Assembly: GCF_000154705.2 (NCBI RefSeq)
Contig: NZ_CM002917.1
Location: 4,063,353-4,127,352 of the forward strand
Reading direction: 5' to 3'
DNA length: 64,000 bases
Origin: Hoeflea phototrophica DFL-43
GTDB taxonomy: Bacteria; Pseudomonadota; Alphaproteobacteria; Rhizobiales; Rhizobiaceae
Part shown: positions 31,736-39,558 of the stretch, one piece after another
How positions within the stretch are numbered: the first letter of the stretch is position 1
Layout of the letters: each line of letters begins with the position of its first letter
Notes under the pieces: model-generated
The model's database searches: none
What the model was told of the DNA's origin: nothing
What the model saw: the letters and a program-made list of their open reading frames with translations, nothing else
Program-made: the position numbers and the translations under genes

Positions 31736-32161
31736 TCAATGACCTTCAATACCGTATGCCGTTTCCAGCAAAATCGCTGTGTCGTCATCGACCTGATACA
31801 TCAAGGCCCCGGCGTCCCGTAGTCGGTCGTAAAAAGCCTCGTCTTCTATCGCTGTGTCCAAGACGCTCTCTGAGGTGCCCTTGCGGTTCGCTTGCCAGAC
31901 TATGAGCGCCACAAAGAAACCGAGCGGCCCCCACCACCAAGCCCTGGTGAATGCGAAATACAGCCCGACCGCCAACAGGAGATAGCCAAGGATAGTGTAG
32001 AAGTGGAACGCCGCAGAGACGCTCTTGTTTGGAACAACACCGTTCAATGTGACTTGGCTCGCCGCGCTACGGCTCACCGCAAGTTCCAATTTTCCTTGAC
32101 CCCTTAGCGCCAGCATCTGGTGATATGGAAGCTTTAGCCGACTTGAACTGAAGTGTTTCAT
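31736..32161 (-). CDS. Hypothetical two-pass membrane protein, 141 aa
   Basis: No family recognised. A soluble N-terminus (MKHFSSSRLKLPYHQMLALRG, with a Ser/Val-rich strand region to about 50) is followed by two membrane segments (about 53-70 FYTILGYLLLAVGLYFAF and 73-90 WWWGPLGFFVALIVW), then an acidic helical tail (AIEDEAFYDRLRDAGALMYQVDDDTAI). I start at 32161, preceded by AAAGGGGCAGAG; the frame extends upstream without family features. It is the gene nearest the tRNA. An envelope-located accessory function is possible, but this is inference. Confidence 0.65.
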   Translation of the reverse strand: MKHFSSSRLKLPYHQMLALRGQGKLELAVSRSAASQVTLNGVVPNKSVSAAFHFYTILGYLLLAVGLYFAFTRAWWWGPLGFFVALIVWQANRKGTSESVLDTAIEDEAFYDRLRDAGALMYQVDDDTAILLETAYGIEGH

Positions 32162-32368
32162 CTCTGCCCCTTTGCGCGGTCCCGGATGAACTTTAAGCGA
32201 GCATTCTGAAATTTCAACACTCAAAGCCGGTAGCCAAAAGCAACCCGCGACATTTTTTGCGAGGCGCGTGAAAGCCCAATCATATACGTATTCTTGAGCT
32301 GAGTTCCCCCGCCGGGGTGGCCGGATACGGTCAATCCTATACCGTGGCCGCTGCAATATGGGTACGCA

Positions 32369-32400
32369 ATCTAGTACACAGACCAGCGATCTAGTACACA
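32369..32400. repeat. Tandem ATCTAGTACACA repeats, right end
   Basis: Two identical 12-mers at 32369-32380 and 32389-32400 (20-bp period), 45-76 bp inside the right att core. They share AGTACACA with the left-end motif at 28569. Confidence 0.6.
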
Positions 32401-32444
32401 CCCGACACCCAGAAACCCTTGCGTTGCAGGGCATTCAGAGAGGT

Positions 32445-32463
32445 GATGGTGCCCCCTTCCGGA
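32445..32463. repeat. Right attachment core (19-bp direct repeat)
   Basis: Identical to 28477-28495. It includes the last 17 nt (with CCA) of the tRNA-Leu gene, so the tRNA 3' end is now supplied by the element. Confidence 0.9.
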
Positions 32464-32531
32464 CTCGAACCGGAACTCCTTTCGGAACCGCATTTTGAGT
32501 GCGGCGCGTCTACCAATTCCGCCAAAGGGGC
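32447..32531 (-). tRNA. tRNA-Leu, anticodon CAA
   Basis: 85 nt with encoded CCA. Acceptor stem GCCCCTT with AGGGGGC (one G-U pair), D-arm GCGGAATTGGTAGACGC, anticodon stem CCGCA/TGCGG with loop CTCAAAA, long variable arm and T-arm TCCGG-TTCGAGT-CCGGA. The anticodon CAA (32497-32495) reads UUG. It is intact despite hosting the integrated element. Confidence 0.97.
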
Positions 32532-32728
32532 TTTCACTCTGTCCGTCCAATATTCTGCACCGGCCTGCGGGTCAAGCCCACTTGATGGATGCAAAAGCGC
32601 CATGCCGTGCGATTTTCCAGAATCTGGCGACCGGTTAACCGCAGCGCTTTATCGCGATGGATCGCACCGGTTCGCTCTGCTAAGAACCAGTTTGGGATTC
32701 GCAGGCAAATCAGGGAACCTTTCCATCA

Positions 32729-33385
32729 ATGAGCGTACATCAAGCAACGCAGGCACCGCGCGGCGCGCTCGCCAAGATCGAAGCCATTCTGACGCCTCAT
32801 CTCAAACCTTCCGAGCCTGGCGGCAAAGCCACCATCACCCTTGGCGCTCTGTCGGACCTGATGGAAGAACGTGCTTTTGGTCTTTTGCTGCTGGTTCTTG
32901 CGCTGCCCTGCTGTCTGCCCTTCGTCTACCTTCTGCCACAACTGGTCGCGCTTCCCATGGTGGTGCTTGCGGTTCAGATGGCAAGCGGACGCCGGGCGCC
33001 CTGGCTGCCCGAGACAATCCGCAAGCGGCAGCTTCCGGTCGCGGGCCTGCTCGATGTGGTCAACCGCGCCAAACGTTACGGGGGATGGCTGGAAAAACTG
33101 GCGCATCCGCGGTTTGCGAGCCTCACCGGCGACCGTGCCACACGCATCATCGGTGCGCTGCTTGTTGTGCCCTGCCTGTCGATCCTGGTGCCTTTGCCGC
33201 TGACCAACACAGTGCCCGGCATCGGCGTTGCGCTGGCAGCCGTCGGGTTGATCGAACGCGATGCCCTGTTTGTTGTTCTCGGCGTTCTGGCCGGATTGAT
33301 CTGGGTCGCCATTCTGGTGGTCGGCGGGCCGGCCTTGGTCTATTTCCTCGTCAATCTTGTGCTCAATCGGGGTGCCGCTGCCTGA
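32729..33385 (+). CDS. exoD: Exopolysaccharide synthesis protein ExoD
   Basis: Inner-membrane protein of the ExoD family, first linked to exopolysaccharide and nodule invasion in Sinorhizobium meliloti; the biochemical role is unknown. 218 aa with a soluble N-terminus (LSDLMEERAFGLLLLVLALP) and several membrane segments. The conserved LPxxxVLAVQMASGRRAPWLPETIRKRQL is present. It lies just outside the integrated element. Confidence 0.88.
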   Translation: MSVHQATQAPRGALAKIEAILTPHLKPSEPGGKATITLGALSDLMEERAFGLLLLVLALPCCLPFVYLLPQLVALPMVVLAVQMASGRRAPWLPETIRKRQLPVAGLLDVVNRAKRYGGWLEKLAHPRFASLTGDRATRIIGALLVVPCLSILVPLPLTNTVPGIGVALAAVGLIERDALFVVLGVLAGLIWVAILVVGGPALVYFLVNLVLNRGAAA

Positions 33386-33485
33386 CCCCGCAAAAGCCAA
33401 AACTGGCGCATCCGCCAGATCATCATGTTTTCGACACCATTGAAGCGGAAATCAGACCAGCCATGAAACATTCCGGAGCCTGCCC

Positions 33486-33995
33486 ATGCTGACCGCCAAT
33501 GCCCGCAAAGAGCGCACCCTTACTGCGTTCCTCCTGGCTGGCGCCATGGCATTTGTTGTCGGCTCAGCGCTCGGCTTCGAACACATCGGCGGCTACATTC
33601 CATGCGCCCTTTGCCTGACCCAGCGCATTCCCTACTACGTTGGAGCCCCACTGATGCTGGTGGCAGCGATTCTCTCGATAGCAGGAGGCCCAGCCTGGCT
33701 GGTGCGTGGTCTGTTGGCCATTGGTGGAGCACTGATGCTCTACGGCATGGTGCTCGGAATCTATCATTCCGGTGTCGAATGGCACTGGTGGGAAGGACCC
33801 GCAAGCTGTGCCACCTCCGCCGATGCGGTGACCACTGACGCGGGATCTCTTCTCGGTGATCTGAGCAGCAAGAAGCCCCCGTCCTGCGATGCCGCCGCCT
33901 TGCGGGTGCTGGGTCTTTCCTTTGCCGGATGGAACGTCATCGCCAGCGTGGCACTTGCCGCTATTGCTCTGCGTGGCGCAGCGGTCAAGAACTGA
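33486..33995 (+). CDS. dsbB: Disulfide bond formation protein B
   Basis: Inner-membrane quinone reductase that re-oxidises DsbA. Four membrane segments in 169 aa. The first Cys pair is in CALCLTQRIPYY (about residue 39) and the second, periplasmic pair is C...C in the loop CATSADAV to KPPSCDAAA. CGGAG lies 7 nt upstream. Confidence 0.92.
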   Translation: MLTANARKERTLTAFLLAGAMAFVVGSALGFEHIGGYIPCALCLTQRIPYYVGAPLMLVAAILSIAGGPAWLVRGLLAIGGALMLYGMVLGIYHSGVEWHWWEGPASCATSADAVTTDAGSLLGDLSSKKPPSCDAAALRVLGLSFAGWNVIASVALAAIALRGAAVKN

Positions 33996-34001
33996 ATCGC
34001 C

Positions 34002-34034
34002 AGCTGCAAGGCCCGCAAGCTCAGGGCTGCAGCT
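34002..34034. terminator. Hairpin between dsbB and HNH gene ends
   Basis: AGCTGCA plus GCCC pairs with GGGC plus TGCAGCT (11 bp with a 2-nt bulge) at the meeting point of two convergent genes; it reaches into the last codons of the HNH gene. No clear T-run. Confidence 0.35.
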
Positions 34035-34578
34035 CAACATCCCAATAGAGATAATCCATCCAGCTTTCATGCAGGAAGTTGGGCGGGAACATTCGGCCAT
34101 TGTTGTGCAGATCCTGCACACTCGGCCTGTAGGGTTTTTGCTGCGGAATCATGCCCGCTTCCTTCGGCATCACCCCACCCTTTTTAAGATTGCAGGGCGA
34201 GCAGGCCGCAACAACGTTTTCCCAAGTGGTTTGGCCTCCACAACGACGCGGGATCACATGATCAAACGTCAGTTCGTTTGGCGAACCGCAATACTGGCAT
34301 TCGAACCGGTCGCGCAGGAACACGTTGAAGCGGGTGAATGCGGGAAATCGCGACGGCTTGATGTAGGTCTTGAGGCAGACAACACTGGGCAGCCGCATGG
34401 AGAAACTCGGCGATGAAACGGCCTGATCATACTCCGCGACGATCTGAACCCGGTCGAGGAAGACAGCCTTCACGGCATCCTGCCATGACCAAAGCGACAG
34501 CGGGTAATAGCTTAACGGACGGTAGTCGGCGTTGAGGACCAGCGCCGGCAAGGACTGAGGGGATACAAAAATCGTCAA
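34021..34578 (-). CDS. HNH endonuclease
   Basis: 185 aa. The HNH fold lies in the middle: two CxxC zinc pairs (CQYCGS and CSPCNLKKGG) around ELTFDHVIPRRCGGQTTWENVVAAC, giving H–N–H. The N-terminal LNADYRPLSYYPLSLWSWQDAV is conserved in this chromosomal, non-phage family of bacteria. No neighbouring methylase or mobile context; the cellular role is unknown, perhaps DNA repair given the adjacent glycosylase. Confidence 0.92.
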   Translation of the reverse strand: MTIFVSPQSLPALVLNADYRPLSYYPLSLWSWQDAVKAVFLDRVQIVAEYDQAVSSPSFSMRLPSVVCLKTYIKPSRFPAFTRFNVFLRDRFECQYCGSPNELTFDHVIPRRCGGQTTWENVVAACSPCNLKKGGVMPKEAGMIPQQKPYRPSVQDLHNNGRMFPPNFLHESWMDYLYWDVELQP

Positions 34579-34677
34579 AGGCCTCTCCAGAGCGATTCGG
34601 CATCTTCGGGGTTTATATTAGGCTGGACATGACAGCATTGTGAAGCGGCCCGTGCAGCGGTTGCACAACATCGCGCC

Positions 34678-35325
34678 CTATGCACCAAGCGGAGTTGCGT
34701 CCCGACGCATCACCGATGCGTAATAGGCCCATAAAAGCCGCGCCGCCACGCCCCGCCAGGGGCTCCATTGTTCCGTCAGGCGGTAGAGCGCTTTGGGCTG
34801 TGGCCGCGCATCAAGACCCAGTATCTCGGCTGCGGCATTTTGCAGCGCTACGTCCCCAGCGGGAAAAACATCGGGATGGCCAGCGCAAAACAGCAGATAG
34901 ACTTCCGCTGTCCACGGTCCGACCCCCTTGATTGCGGTCATCACTGCAATTGCCTGATCTCCGTCAACCGCACAGAGTTCCTCAAGGTCCAGATCCCCGG
35001 CGAGGACCGCCTCGCTGACACGGCACAACGTTTCTGCCTTGGCCTTTGACAAGCCTGCGGCACGGTGCGCTTCGGGACTGAGCCTTAAAATGGCTTCAGG
35101 ATTGATATCCCCTGCTGCGGCTTCGAGCTTCGTCCACAATGCATTGGCGCTTGCCTTGGAGACCATCTGCGACATTATGATTTCCGCCAGGGCAGCATAA
35201 CCAGGAGGTTTTCGCCGCAACGGCACCGGACCGGCAACGTCAATGGCTTTGGCAAGCCGCGAATCAGCTTTAGCCAGCGCCGCAAGACCTGCCTCAACAT
35301 CAAGAGCGCTGTCGATCCGGCGCAT
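34678..35325 (-). CDS. DNA-3-methyladenine glycosylase II (AlkA-like)
   Basis: Base-excision repair enzyme removing alkylated bases. HhH-GPD superfamily: the helix-hairpin-helix MTAIKGVGPWTAEVYLLF is followed by the catalytic Asp in FPAGDVALQNAA. The N-terminal GYAALAEIIMSQMVSKASANALW fits. I start at 35325 (MRRIDSALDVEAG, 215 aa) because the upstream extension is not family-like and would overlap the divergent gluQ start. Confidence 0.92.
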   Translation of the reverse strand: MRRIDSALDVEAGLAALAKADSRLAKAIDVAGPVPLRRKPPGYAALAEIIMSQMVSKASANALWTKLEAAAGDINPEAILRLSPEAHRAAGLSKAKAETLCRVSEAVLAGDLDLEELCAVDGDQAIAVMTAIKGVGPWTAEVYLLFCAGHPDVFPAGDVALQNAAAEILGLDARPQPKALYRLTEQWSPWRGVAARLLWAYYASVMRRDATPLGA

Positions 35326-35377
35326 TCTGTGTCCTTCCCAGCGGTGACGCGGCACACGAAAAATGACATGAAACACC

Positions 35378-36316
35378 ATGCAAGTCGCCGACACCACAGC
35401 AAAACCCAACCCAGACATCACCATCGTTCGCTTCGCACCGAGCCCGAACGGCCTGCTTCATCTTGGCCATGCCAGATCTGCACTGTTGAACTGGCGCTTC
35501 GCCAAGCGGTCCGGAGCCCGGTTTCTCTTACGCATAGAAGATATCGACACGACCCGGGCACGCCCTGAATTCGAGCAGGCAATCTTTGAAGACCTTTCCT
35601 GGCTCGGGCTCGATTGGCCGGAACCGGTACGGCGTCAGTCAGATCATTTCGACGATTACCGCGCAGCGCTTGTGGAACTGCGCAAGCTTGGCCTCCTCTA
35701 CCCTGCCTTCATGAGCCGCGCCGAGGTGACGAGCCATGTTCGCGTGTATGAGCAAAACGGCCGGGTCTGGCCGCGCGACCCCGATGGCGCACCGCACTAC
35801 CCCGCTGTCGATCAGGGCTTGGCCGAAGCTGAACGCAACCGGCGCATTGACGCCGGAGACCCGCATAGCTGGCGGCTCGACATGCAGGCAGCGCTGGACG
35901 GCCTTACCTCGCAAGAAGGCGAGACCGTGAGTTTAACCTGGCAGGAAGATGGGCAGGGACCGGATGGCGAGACCGGAAAAGTCGTCGCCGATCCGGGCGT
36001 ATGGGGCGATGTGGTGTTGGCCCGACGCGATGTGCCGGCGAGCTACCATCTGGCTGTTACGGTCGACGATGCGCTGCAGGCAATCACAACCGTCATCCGC
36101 GGTCAGGATCTGTTTGCCTCGACATCTGTGCACCGGCTGCTTCAGTCCCTGCTGGGCCTGCCTGCGCCCATCTACCGTCATCATTCCCTGGTGCGTGACG
36201 GCTCCGGACGCAAGCTGTCGAAGAGCCATGGCGACATTGCCCTGGCGGAACTCAGGGCAAAAGGCCTGAGTCCGGCAGATGTGAGCGCCATGGCGGGCCT
36301 TGACGCGTTGGAGTAA
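35378..36316 (+). CDS. gluQ: Glutamyl-Q tRNA(Asp) synthetase
   Basis: GltX paralogue lacking the anticodon-binding domain; it attaches glutamate to queuosine in tRNA-Asp. Signature FAPSPNGLLHLGHARSALLNW (HIGH-like HLGH) and the KLSKS loop (LSKSHGDIALAELR). The 312-aa length is typical. Divergent from the glycosylase gene. Confidence 0.94.
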   Translation: MQVADTTAKPNPDITIVRFAPSPNGLLHLGHARSALLNWRFAKRSGARFLLRIEDIDTTRARPEFEQAIFEDLSWLGLDWPEPVRRQSDHFDDYRAALVELRKLGLLYPAFMSRAEVTSHVRVYEQNGRVWPRDPDGAPHYPAVDQGLAEAERNRRIDAGDPHSWRLDMQAALDGLTSQEGETVSLTWQEDGQGPDGETGKVVADPGVWGDVVLARRDVPASYHLAVTVDDALQAITTVIRGQDLFASTSVHRLLQSLLGLPAPIYRHHSLVRDGSGRKLSKSHGDIALAELRAKGLSPADVSAMAGLDALE

Positions 36317-36322
36317 CCCCGC

Positions 36323-36610
36323 TCACGTCGGTCGTGTCAGACGCTTGATCACAGCCAGGCAGAACAGCAAAGCAAAGGCACCCGCAGCGGCAGCAGGAAT
36401 CACCATAATCTGTGGAATCCGCCCGATCGGCAGATAATCAACCACCTGCAACCCGACGGCAAATCCAGCCAGCAGCACAAGCATGTTGCCCAGGACACCG
36501 AAGCCCTGTTCCCCAAGCAGCGTGTTCATGGCGTTGCCAACAAAAAATGCGGCCGCGGACGACAGCGCAAAGAAGATCCAGATTTCATCAGAGGCAAGAC
36601 CGGCAAACAT
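36323..36610 (-). CDS. Conserved hypothetical membrane protein, 95 aa
   Basis: Three membrane segments (about residues 10-28, 36-58 and 66-88) with little loop sequence. No function recognised. The start at 36610 (MFAGLASDEIW) has AAAAGGAG 6-7 nt upstream, so the 10-codon extension is not needed. It converges on gluQ. Confidence 0.72.
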   Translation of the reverse strand: MFAGLASDEIWIFFALSSAAAFFVGNAMNTLLGEQGFGVLGNMLVLLAGFAVGLQVVDYLPIGRIPQIMVIPAAAAGAFALLFCLAVIKRLTRPT

Positions 36611-36814
36611 GGCCAGGCTCCTTTTGTTTTGGTCACACACGGCACTCAGCGCAGCGGCCGGTTTACGGCTGCGCGTTCGAGACGCCCATCGGCAATCAAG
36701 ACTGGTTCGGTCGCGCTTTGTCCGACATCATGCCGAACTTCAGCGCTGACGAATATATATCATGGTAAATTCCCGGCGTGCGCAAAGCCTGGGAACGAGG
36801 CTAAGGATTAACCA
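36611..36814. other. Intergenic region without a recognised gene
   Basis: 204 bp holding the promoter of the 95-aa gene. No repeat or clear hairpin; no supported small gene. Confidence 0.4.
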
Positions 36815-37708
36815 TCATTTCCCGGGCATCTGATCCGTTTTGGCACGCTCAGCCGCCTTGAGAAGCGCCGCATTGATCTCCGCCCCCAAAATGAAGATGG
36901 CAGCGACGATGTAGAGAAACACCAGCGCGATCATGATCGAGGCAAGCCCGGCATAGGTTGAGACATAGGTCGCAAATTCCTTGAGATAGCTCGCAAACAT
37001 CAAGGCACCGGCCATCCAGGCCACAAGGGTGACGCCAATTCCTGGAAGGACGTCGAACAGCTTGCGCCGGCCGTCGGGCAACCAGAGATGCGACACAATA
37101 AGCCCGATCACGAGCACAGCGGCCGCAATCAGGATACGCCAGTTGTCCACCGCGGAGATCAGCGTTTCCATCCAGGGAACGAACTGGCGAGCGAGCTTGA
37201 GAGCCAGCGGGGCCAGAACCAGCAGAAAACTGATGGCCATGATCACCAGCACCGCAACAACTACGAAAAGCAGGCTCTGGATTCGGGTGACGTACCAGGC
37301 CCGCGTTTCCGTCACCCGGTAAGCACGGTTGAGTGACACCCGGAGGGCTTCCACTCCATTGGCCGAGAAGAAGGCCGCAGCCAACACGGAGAGCGTCAGC
37401 AAACCGCCGCGTTCGACGGTCAGCACTTTCACGACCTCATTGGAAATCGGAGCCGCGATTGATTCGGGCCAGGTGTCGAAAATCAGATGCGAAGCCGTTT
37501 CGGCATAGGCGTTGGCACCCAGGAAACTCGCAAGCGCAGTGCCGAAGATCATGAACGGAAACAGCGCCATCAGGATGGACAGCGCGACATGGCTGGCCAT
37601 GGCCCAGCCATCATCATCGTTGAAATGGGTCACCGCATCCCAGATCACAGACCTTGTGCCCTTCACTCTCTGCTCCCCGCTTCGCTCATATTCGTGCCTC
37701 TTCACCAT
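36815..37708 (-). CDS. YihY/virulence factor BrkB family membrane protein
   Basis: Inner-membrane protein of about 297 aa with six membrane segments; typical motifs are DDGWAMASHVALSILMALFPFMIFG at the start of the core and an ending FILGAEINAAL. Often misnamed ribonuclease BN; the function is unsettled. I take the ATG at 37708 (MVKRHEYERSG); starting further upstream would overlap the divergent SDR gene. Confidence 0.88.
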   Translation of the reverse strand: MVKRHEYERSGEQRVKGTRSVIWDAVTHFNDDDGWAMASHVALSILMALFPFMIFGTALASFLGANAYAETASHLIFDTWPESIAAPISNEVVKVLTVERGGLLTLSVLAAAFFSANGVEALRVSLNRAYRVTETRAWYVTRIQSLLFVVVAVLVIMAISFLLVLAPLALKLARQFVPWMETLISAVDNWRILIAAAVLVIGLIVSHLWLPDGRRKLFDVLPGIGVTLVAWMAGALMFASYLKEFATYVSTYAGLASIMIALVFLYIVAAIFILGAEINAALLKAAERAKTDQMPGK

Positions 37709-37767
37709 TGTCAGGTAGTGTTGTTTGTGGGAATTGAAACGCCGCTGGAACAGAGGCAAGCCATACA

Positions 37768-38610
37768 ATGGCAGATCAACCCAAGAAAAAGACAATTATC
37801 GTAACCGGCTGCTCAACTGGAATTGGTGCCTATTGCGCTCGTGCGCTTCATGCCGAAGGCTGGCAAGTCATCGCGGCTGCCCGCAAAAAGGAAGATCTCG
37901 CAGCACTGCACGCCGACGGGCTTGAAGCTTTCTATCTTGACTATTCGAACGATGACAGCATCAAGACGTTCTTTGACGAAGCAATGGCCGCCAGCGGCGG
38001 GCGCTGCGACGCATTGTTCAACAATGGCGGTTATGGCCAGGTCGGCGCAGTCGAGGACCTGCCGGTGGAGGCCTTGCGCGCGCAGTTCGAAGCCAATTTT
38101 TTCGGCTGGCACCAGCTCACACAATTTGTCCTTCCCGTCATGCGCGCTCAGGGTCACGGTCGCATCGTGCAATGCTCCTCCATTCTGGGTCTTGTCCCGA
38201 TGCGCTTTCGCGGCGCCTACAATGCCTCCAAACACGCACTTGAGGGCTTCTCGGTCACCCTCGCGCTGGAACTCGAAGGCTCAGATATCCATGTCAGCCT
38301 GATCGAGCCCGGCGCGATCGACACGCAATTCAGGGCAAACGCCCTGGCGCAATTTCACCGGACCATCGATATCGAAAACTCGGTTCATCGCGACGATTAC
38401 AAAGCGCAATTGCGCCGTCTCGACCAGTCTCTCGCCTCGGGAAAGCGCCGGATGGGACCGGAGGCCGTGCACAAGGTGCTGCGCCATGCCTTGACGGCCA
38501 GGCGCCCGCGCTACCATTACCTGGTCACAACCGAAGCAAAGCTCGGAGCCATTGCACGAAGATTGCTGCCAACGCGCTGGTTCTATCCTTTTCTCGCAAA
38601 ACAGGATTAG
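37768..38610 (+). CDS. Short-chain dehydrogenase/reductase
   Basis: NAD(P)-dependent oxidoreductase, 280 aa. Rossmann motif VTGCSTGIGAY, the NNGGYG segment (variant of NNAG), a catalytic Ser in QCSSILG and YNASKHALEGF (Tyr/Lys). The substrate is unknown; the C-terminal KVLRHALTARRPRYHYLVTTEAKLG resembles the retinol/steroid-type classical SDRs of Alphaproteobacteria. Followed by HIG1, ATR and rhomboid genes on the same strand. Confidence 0.92.
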   Translation: MADQPKKKTIIVTGCSTGIGAYCARALHAEGWQVIAAARKKEDLAALHADGLEAFYLDYSNDDSIKTFFDEAMAASGGRCDALFNNGGYGQVGAVEDLPVEALRAQFEANFFGWHQLTQFVLPVMRAQGHGRIVQCSSILGLVPMRFRGAYNASKHALEGFSVTLALELEGSDIHVSLIEPGAIDTQFRANALAQFHRTIDIENSVHRDDYKAQLRRLDQSLASGKRRMGPEAVHKVLRHALTARRPRYHYLVTTEAKLGAIARRLLPTRWFYPFLAKQD

Positions 38611-38694
38611 AATCATCGCATCACGCCAATCAATGGACTTGCAGCCAAACCACCCTAAGTTCGAACCCATGCTCCGTTTCGAGGACCCTGCCTG

Positions 38695-38892
38695 ATGTCG
38701 TCCGTCACTTACGTACTTTCCATTATCGCGATGCTGGCCGTCGCAGCCGTTCTGGTTCGTGGTCTGGTCAATATGGCCCGCGGAGGTTCCGGCAATCTTT
38801 CCAACAAGCTCATGCAGGCGCGTGTACTGCTGCAATTCGTCGCGGTGGTGCTGATCGTCGCCACCCTGTGGCTCACCGGCGGCGGACGCTGA
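38695..38892 (+). CDS. Twin-transmembrane HIG1-domain small protein
   Basis: 65 aa with two membrane segments joined by a short basic loop (RGGSGNLSNKLMQARVLLQF), the HIG1 pattern. In mitochondria HIG1 proteins associate with respiratory supercomplexes; bacterial members are uncharacterised. It lies 37 nt before the cobalamin adenosyltransferase gene, a pairing I associate with Rhizobiales. Confidence 0.88.
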   Translation: MSSVTYVLSIIAMLAVAAVLVRGLVNMARGGSGNLSNKLMQARVLLQFVAVVLIVATLWLTGGGR

Positions 38893-38929
38893 TACCAAAC
38901 CATTTCTCTTTTCCTGCAAGGCTTTTCTG

Positions 38930-39508
38930 ATGGTCAAACTCAACAAGATCTACACCCGAACCGGAGATGACGGCACCACCGGGCTCGTCGCCGGAGAGCG
39001 CAGACCAAAATATGATCTTCGCATCGAAGCCTATGGCACCATCGACGAAACCAACGCTGTTATCGGTATGGCGAGGCTGCACACGGGCTCCGTGAAAGAT
39101 CTCGATGCCATGCTGATGCGCATTCAGAATGATTGTTTCGACCTCGGCGCTGACCTAGCCACCCCGGACACCGGCGAGAAGCTCGAATACGAACCGTTGC
39201 GCATCGTCGATGCGCAGGTAGACCGAATCGAGGCCGACATCGACAAGCTCAATGCAGATCTCGAGCCGCTGCGCTCGTTTATTCTGCCCGGCGGCAGCGA
39301 GGCTGCCGCTTATCTGCATCTGGCCCGCACCGTGGCGCGGCGCGCTGAACGATTGATTGTGGAACTGGCGGATCAGGAGAACGAGACCGTCAATTCAGCA
39401 GCGATCCGCTTCGTCAACCGCCTGTCTGATTTCCTGTTTGTCGCGGCCCGCTGGGTCAATGACAAGGGGCATGCGGATGTGCTTTGGGTTCCCGGCAAAA
39501 ACCGCTAA
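38930..39508 (+). CDS. Cob(I)yrinic acid a,c-diamide adenosyltransferase, PduO type
   Basis: Converts cob(I)alamin to adenosylcobalamin with ATP. PduO-type signatures: KIYTRTGDDGTTGLVAGERR (nucleotide-binding N-terminus), YGTIDETNAVIG and the C-terminal ARTVARRAERLIVELA. 192 aa is typical. Useful for B12-dependent mutases in acyl-CoA metabolism. Confidence 0.95.
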   Translation: MVKLNKIYTRTGDDGTTGLVAGERRPKYDLRIEAYGTIDETNAVIGMARLHTGSVKDLDAMLMRIQNDCFDLGADLATPDTGEKLEYEPLRIVDAQVDRIEADIDKLNADLEPLRSFILPGGSEAAAYLHLARTVARRAERLIVELADQENETVNSAAIRFVNRLSDFLFVAARWVNDKGHADVLWVPGKNR

Positions 39509-39558
39509 GCTCTGCGCAAAAGGCCTGATGGTCACCACCGCCACACGGGAACCCGGCG

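Larger units (their letters stand above)
28477..32463. mobile_element. Mini integrative element in tRNA-Leu(CAA)
   Basis: A segment of about 4 kb bounded by identical 19-bp repeats (28477-28495 and 32445-32463). The right copy covers the last 17 nt of a tRNA-Leu gene plus 2 nt, the standard target geometry for tyrosine integrases. Contents in order: integrase, a non-coding repeat-rich stretch, a 116-aa protein, a possible 42-aa peptide, a BRO-N protein, and two leftward genes (58 and 141 aa). I see no relaxase, replicase, capsid, terminase, toxin pair or known defence gene. Either a satellite that borrows functions, or a decayed remnant. Confidence 0.85.

Noticed and set aside
34021..34578. 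HNH nuclease as a restriction, homing or phage enzyme
   Set aside because: The neighbours are core genes, no methylase or intron/intein boundary is seen, and the protein matches a chromosomal HNH family.
36611..36814. Short + strand frame ending near 36768 between the 95-aa gene and the BrkB gene
   Set aside because: No ribosome site, no recognisable sequence and an end that drifts across the 95-aa gene's antisense strand.
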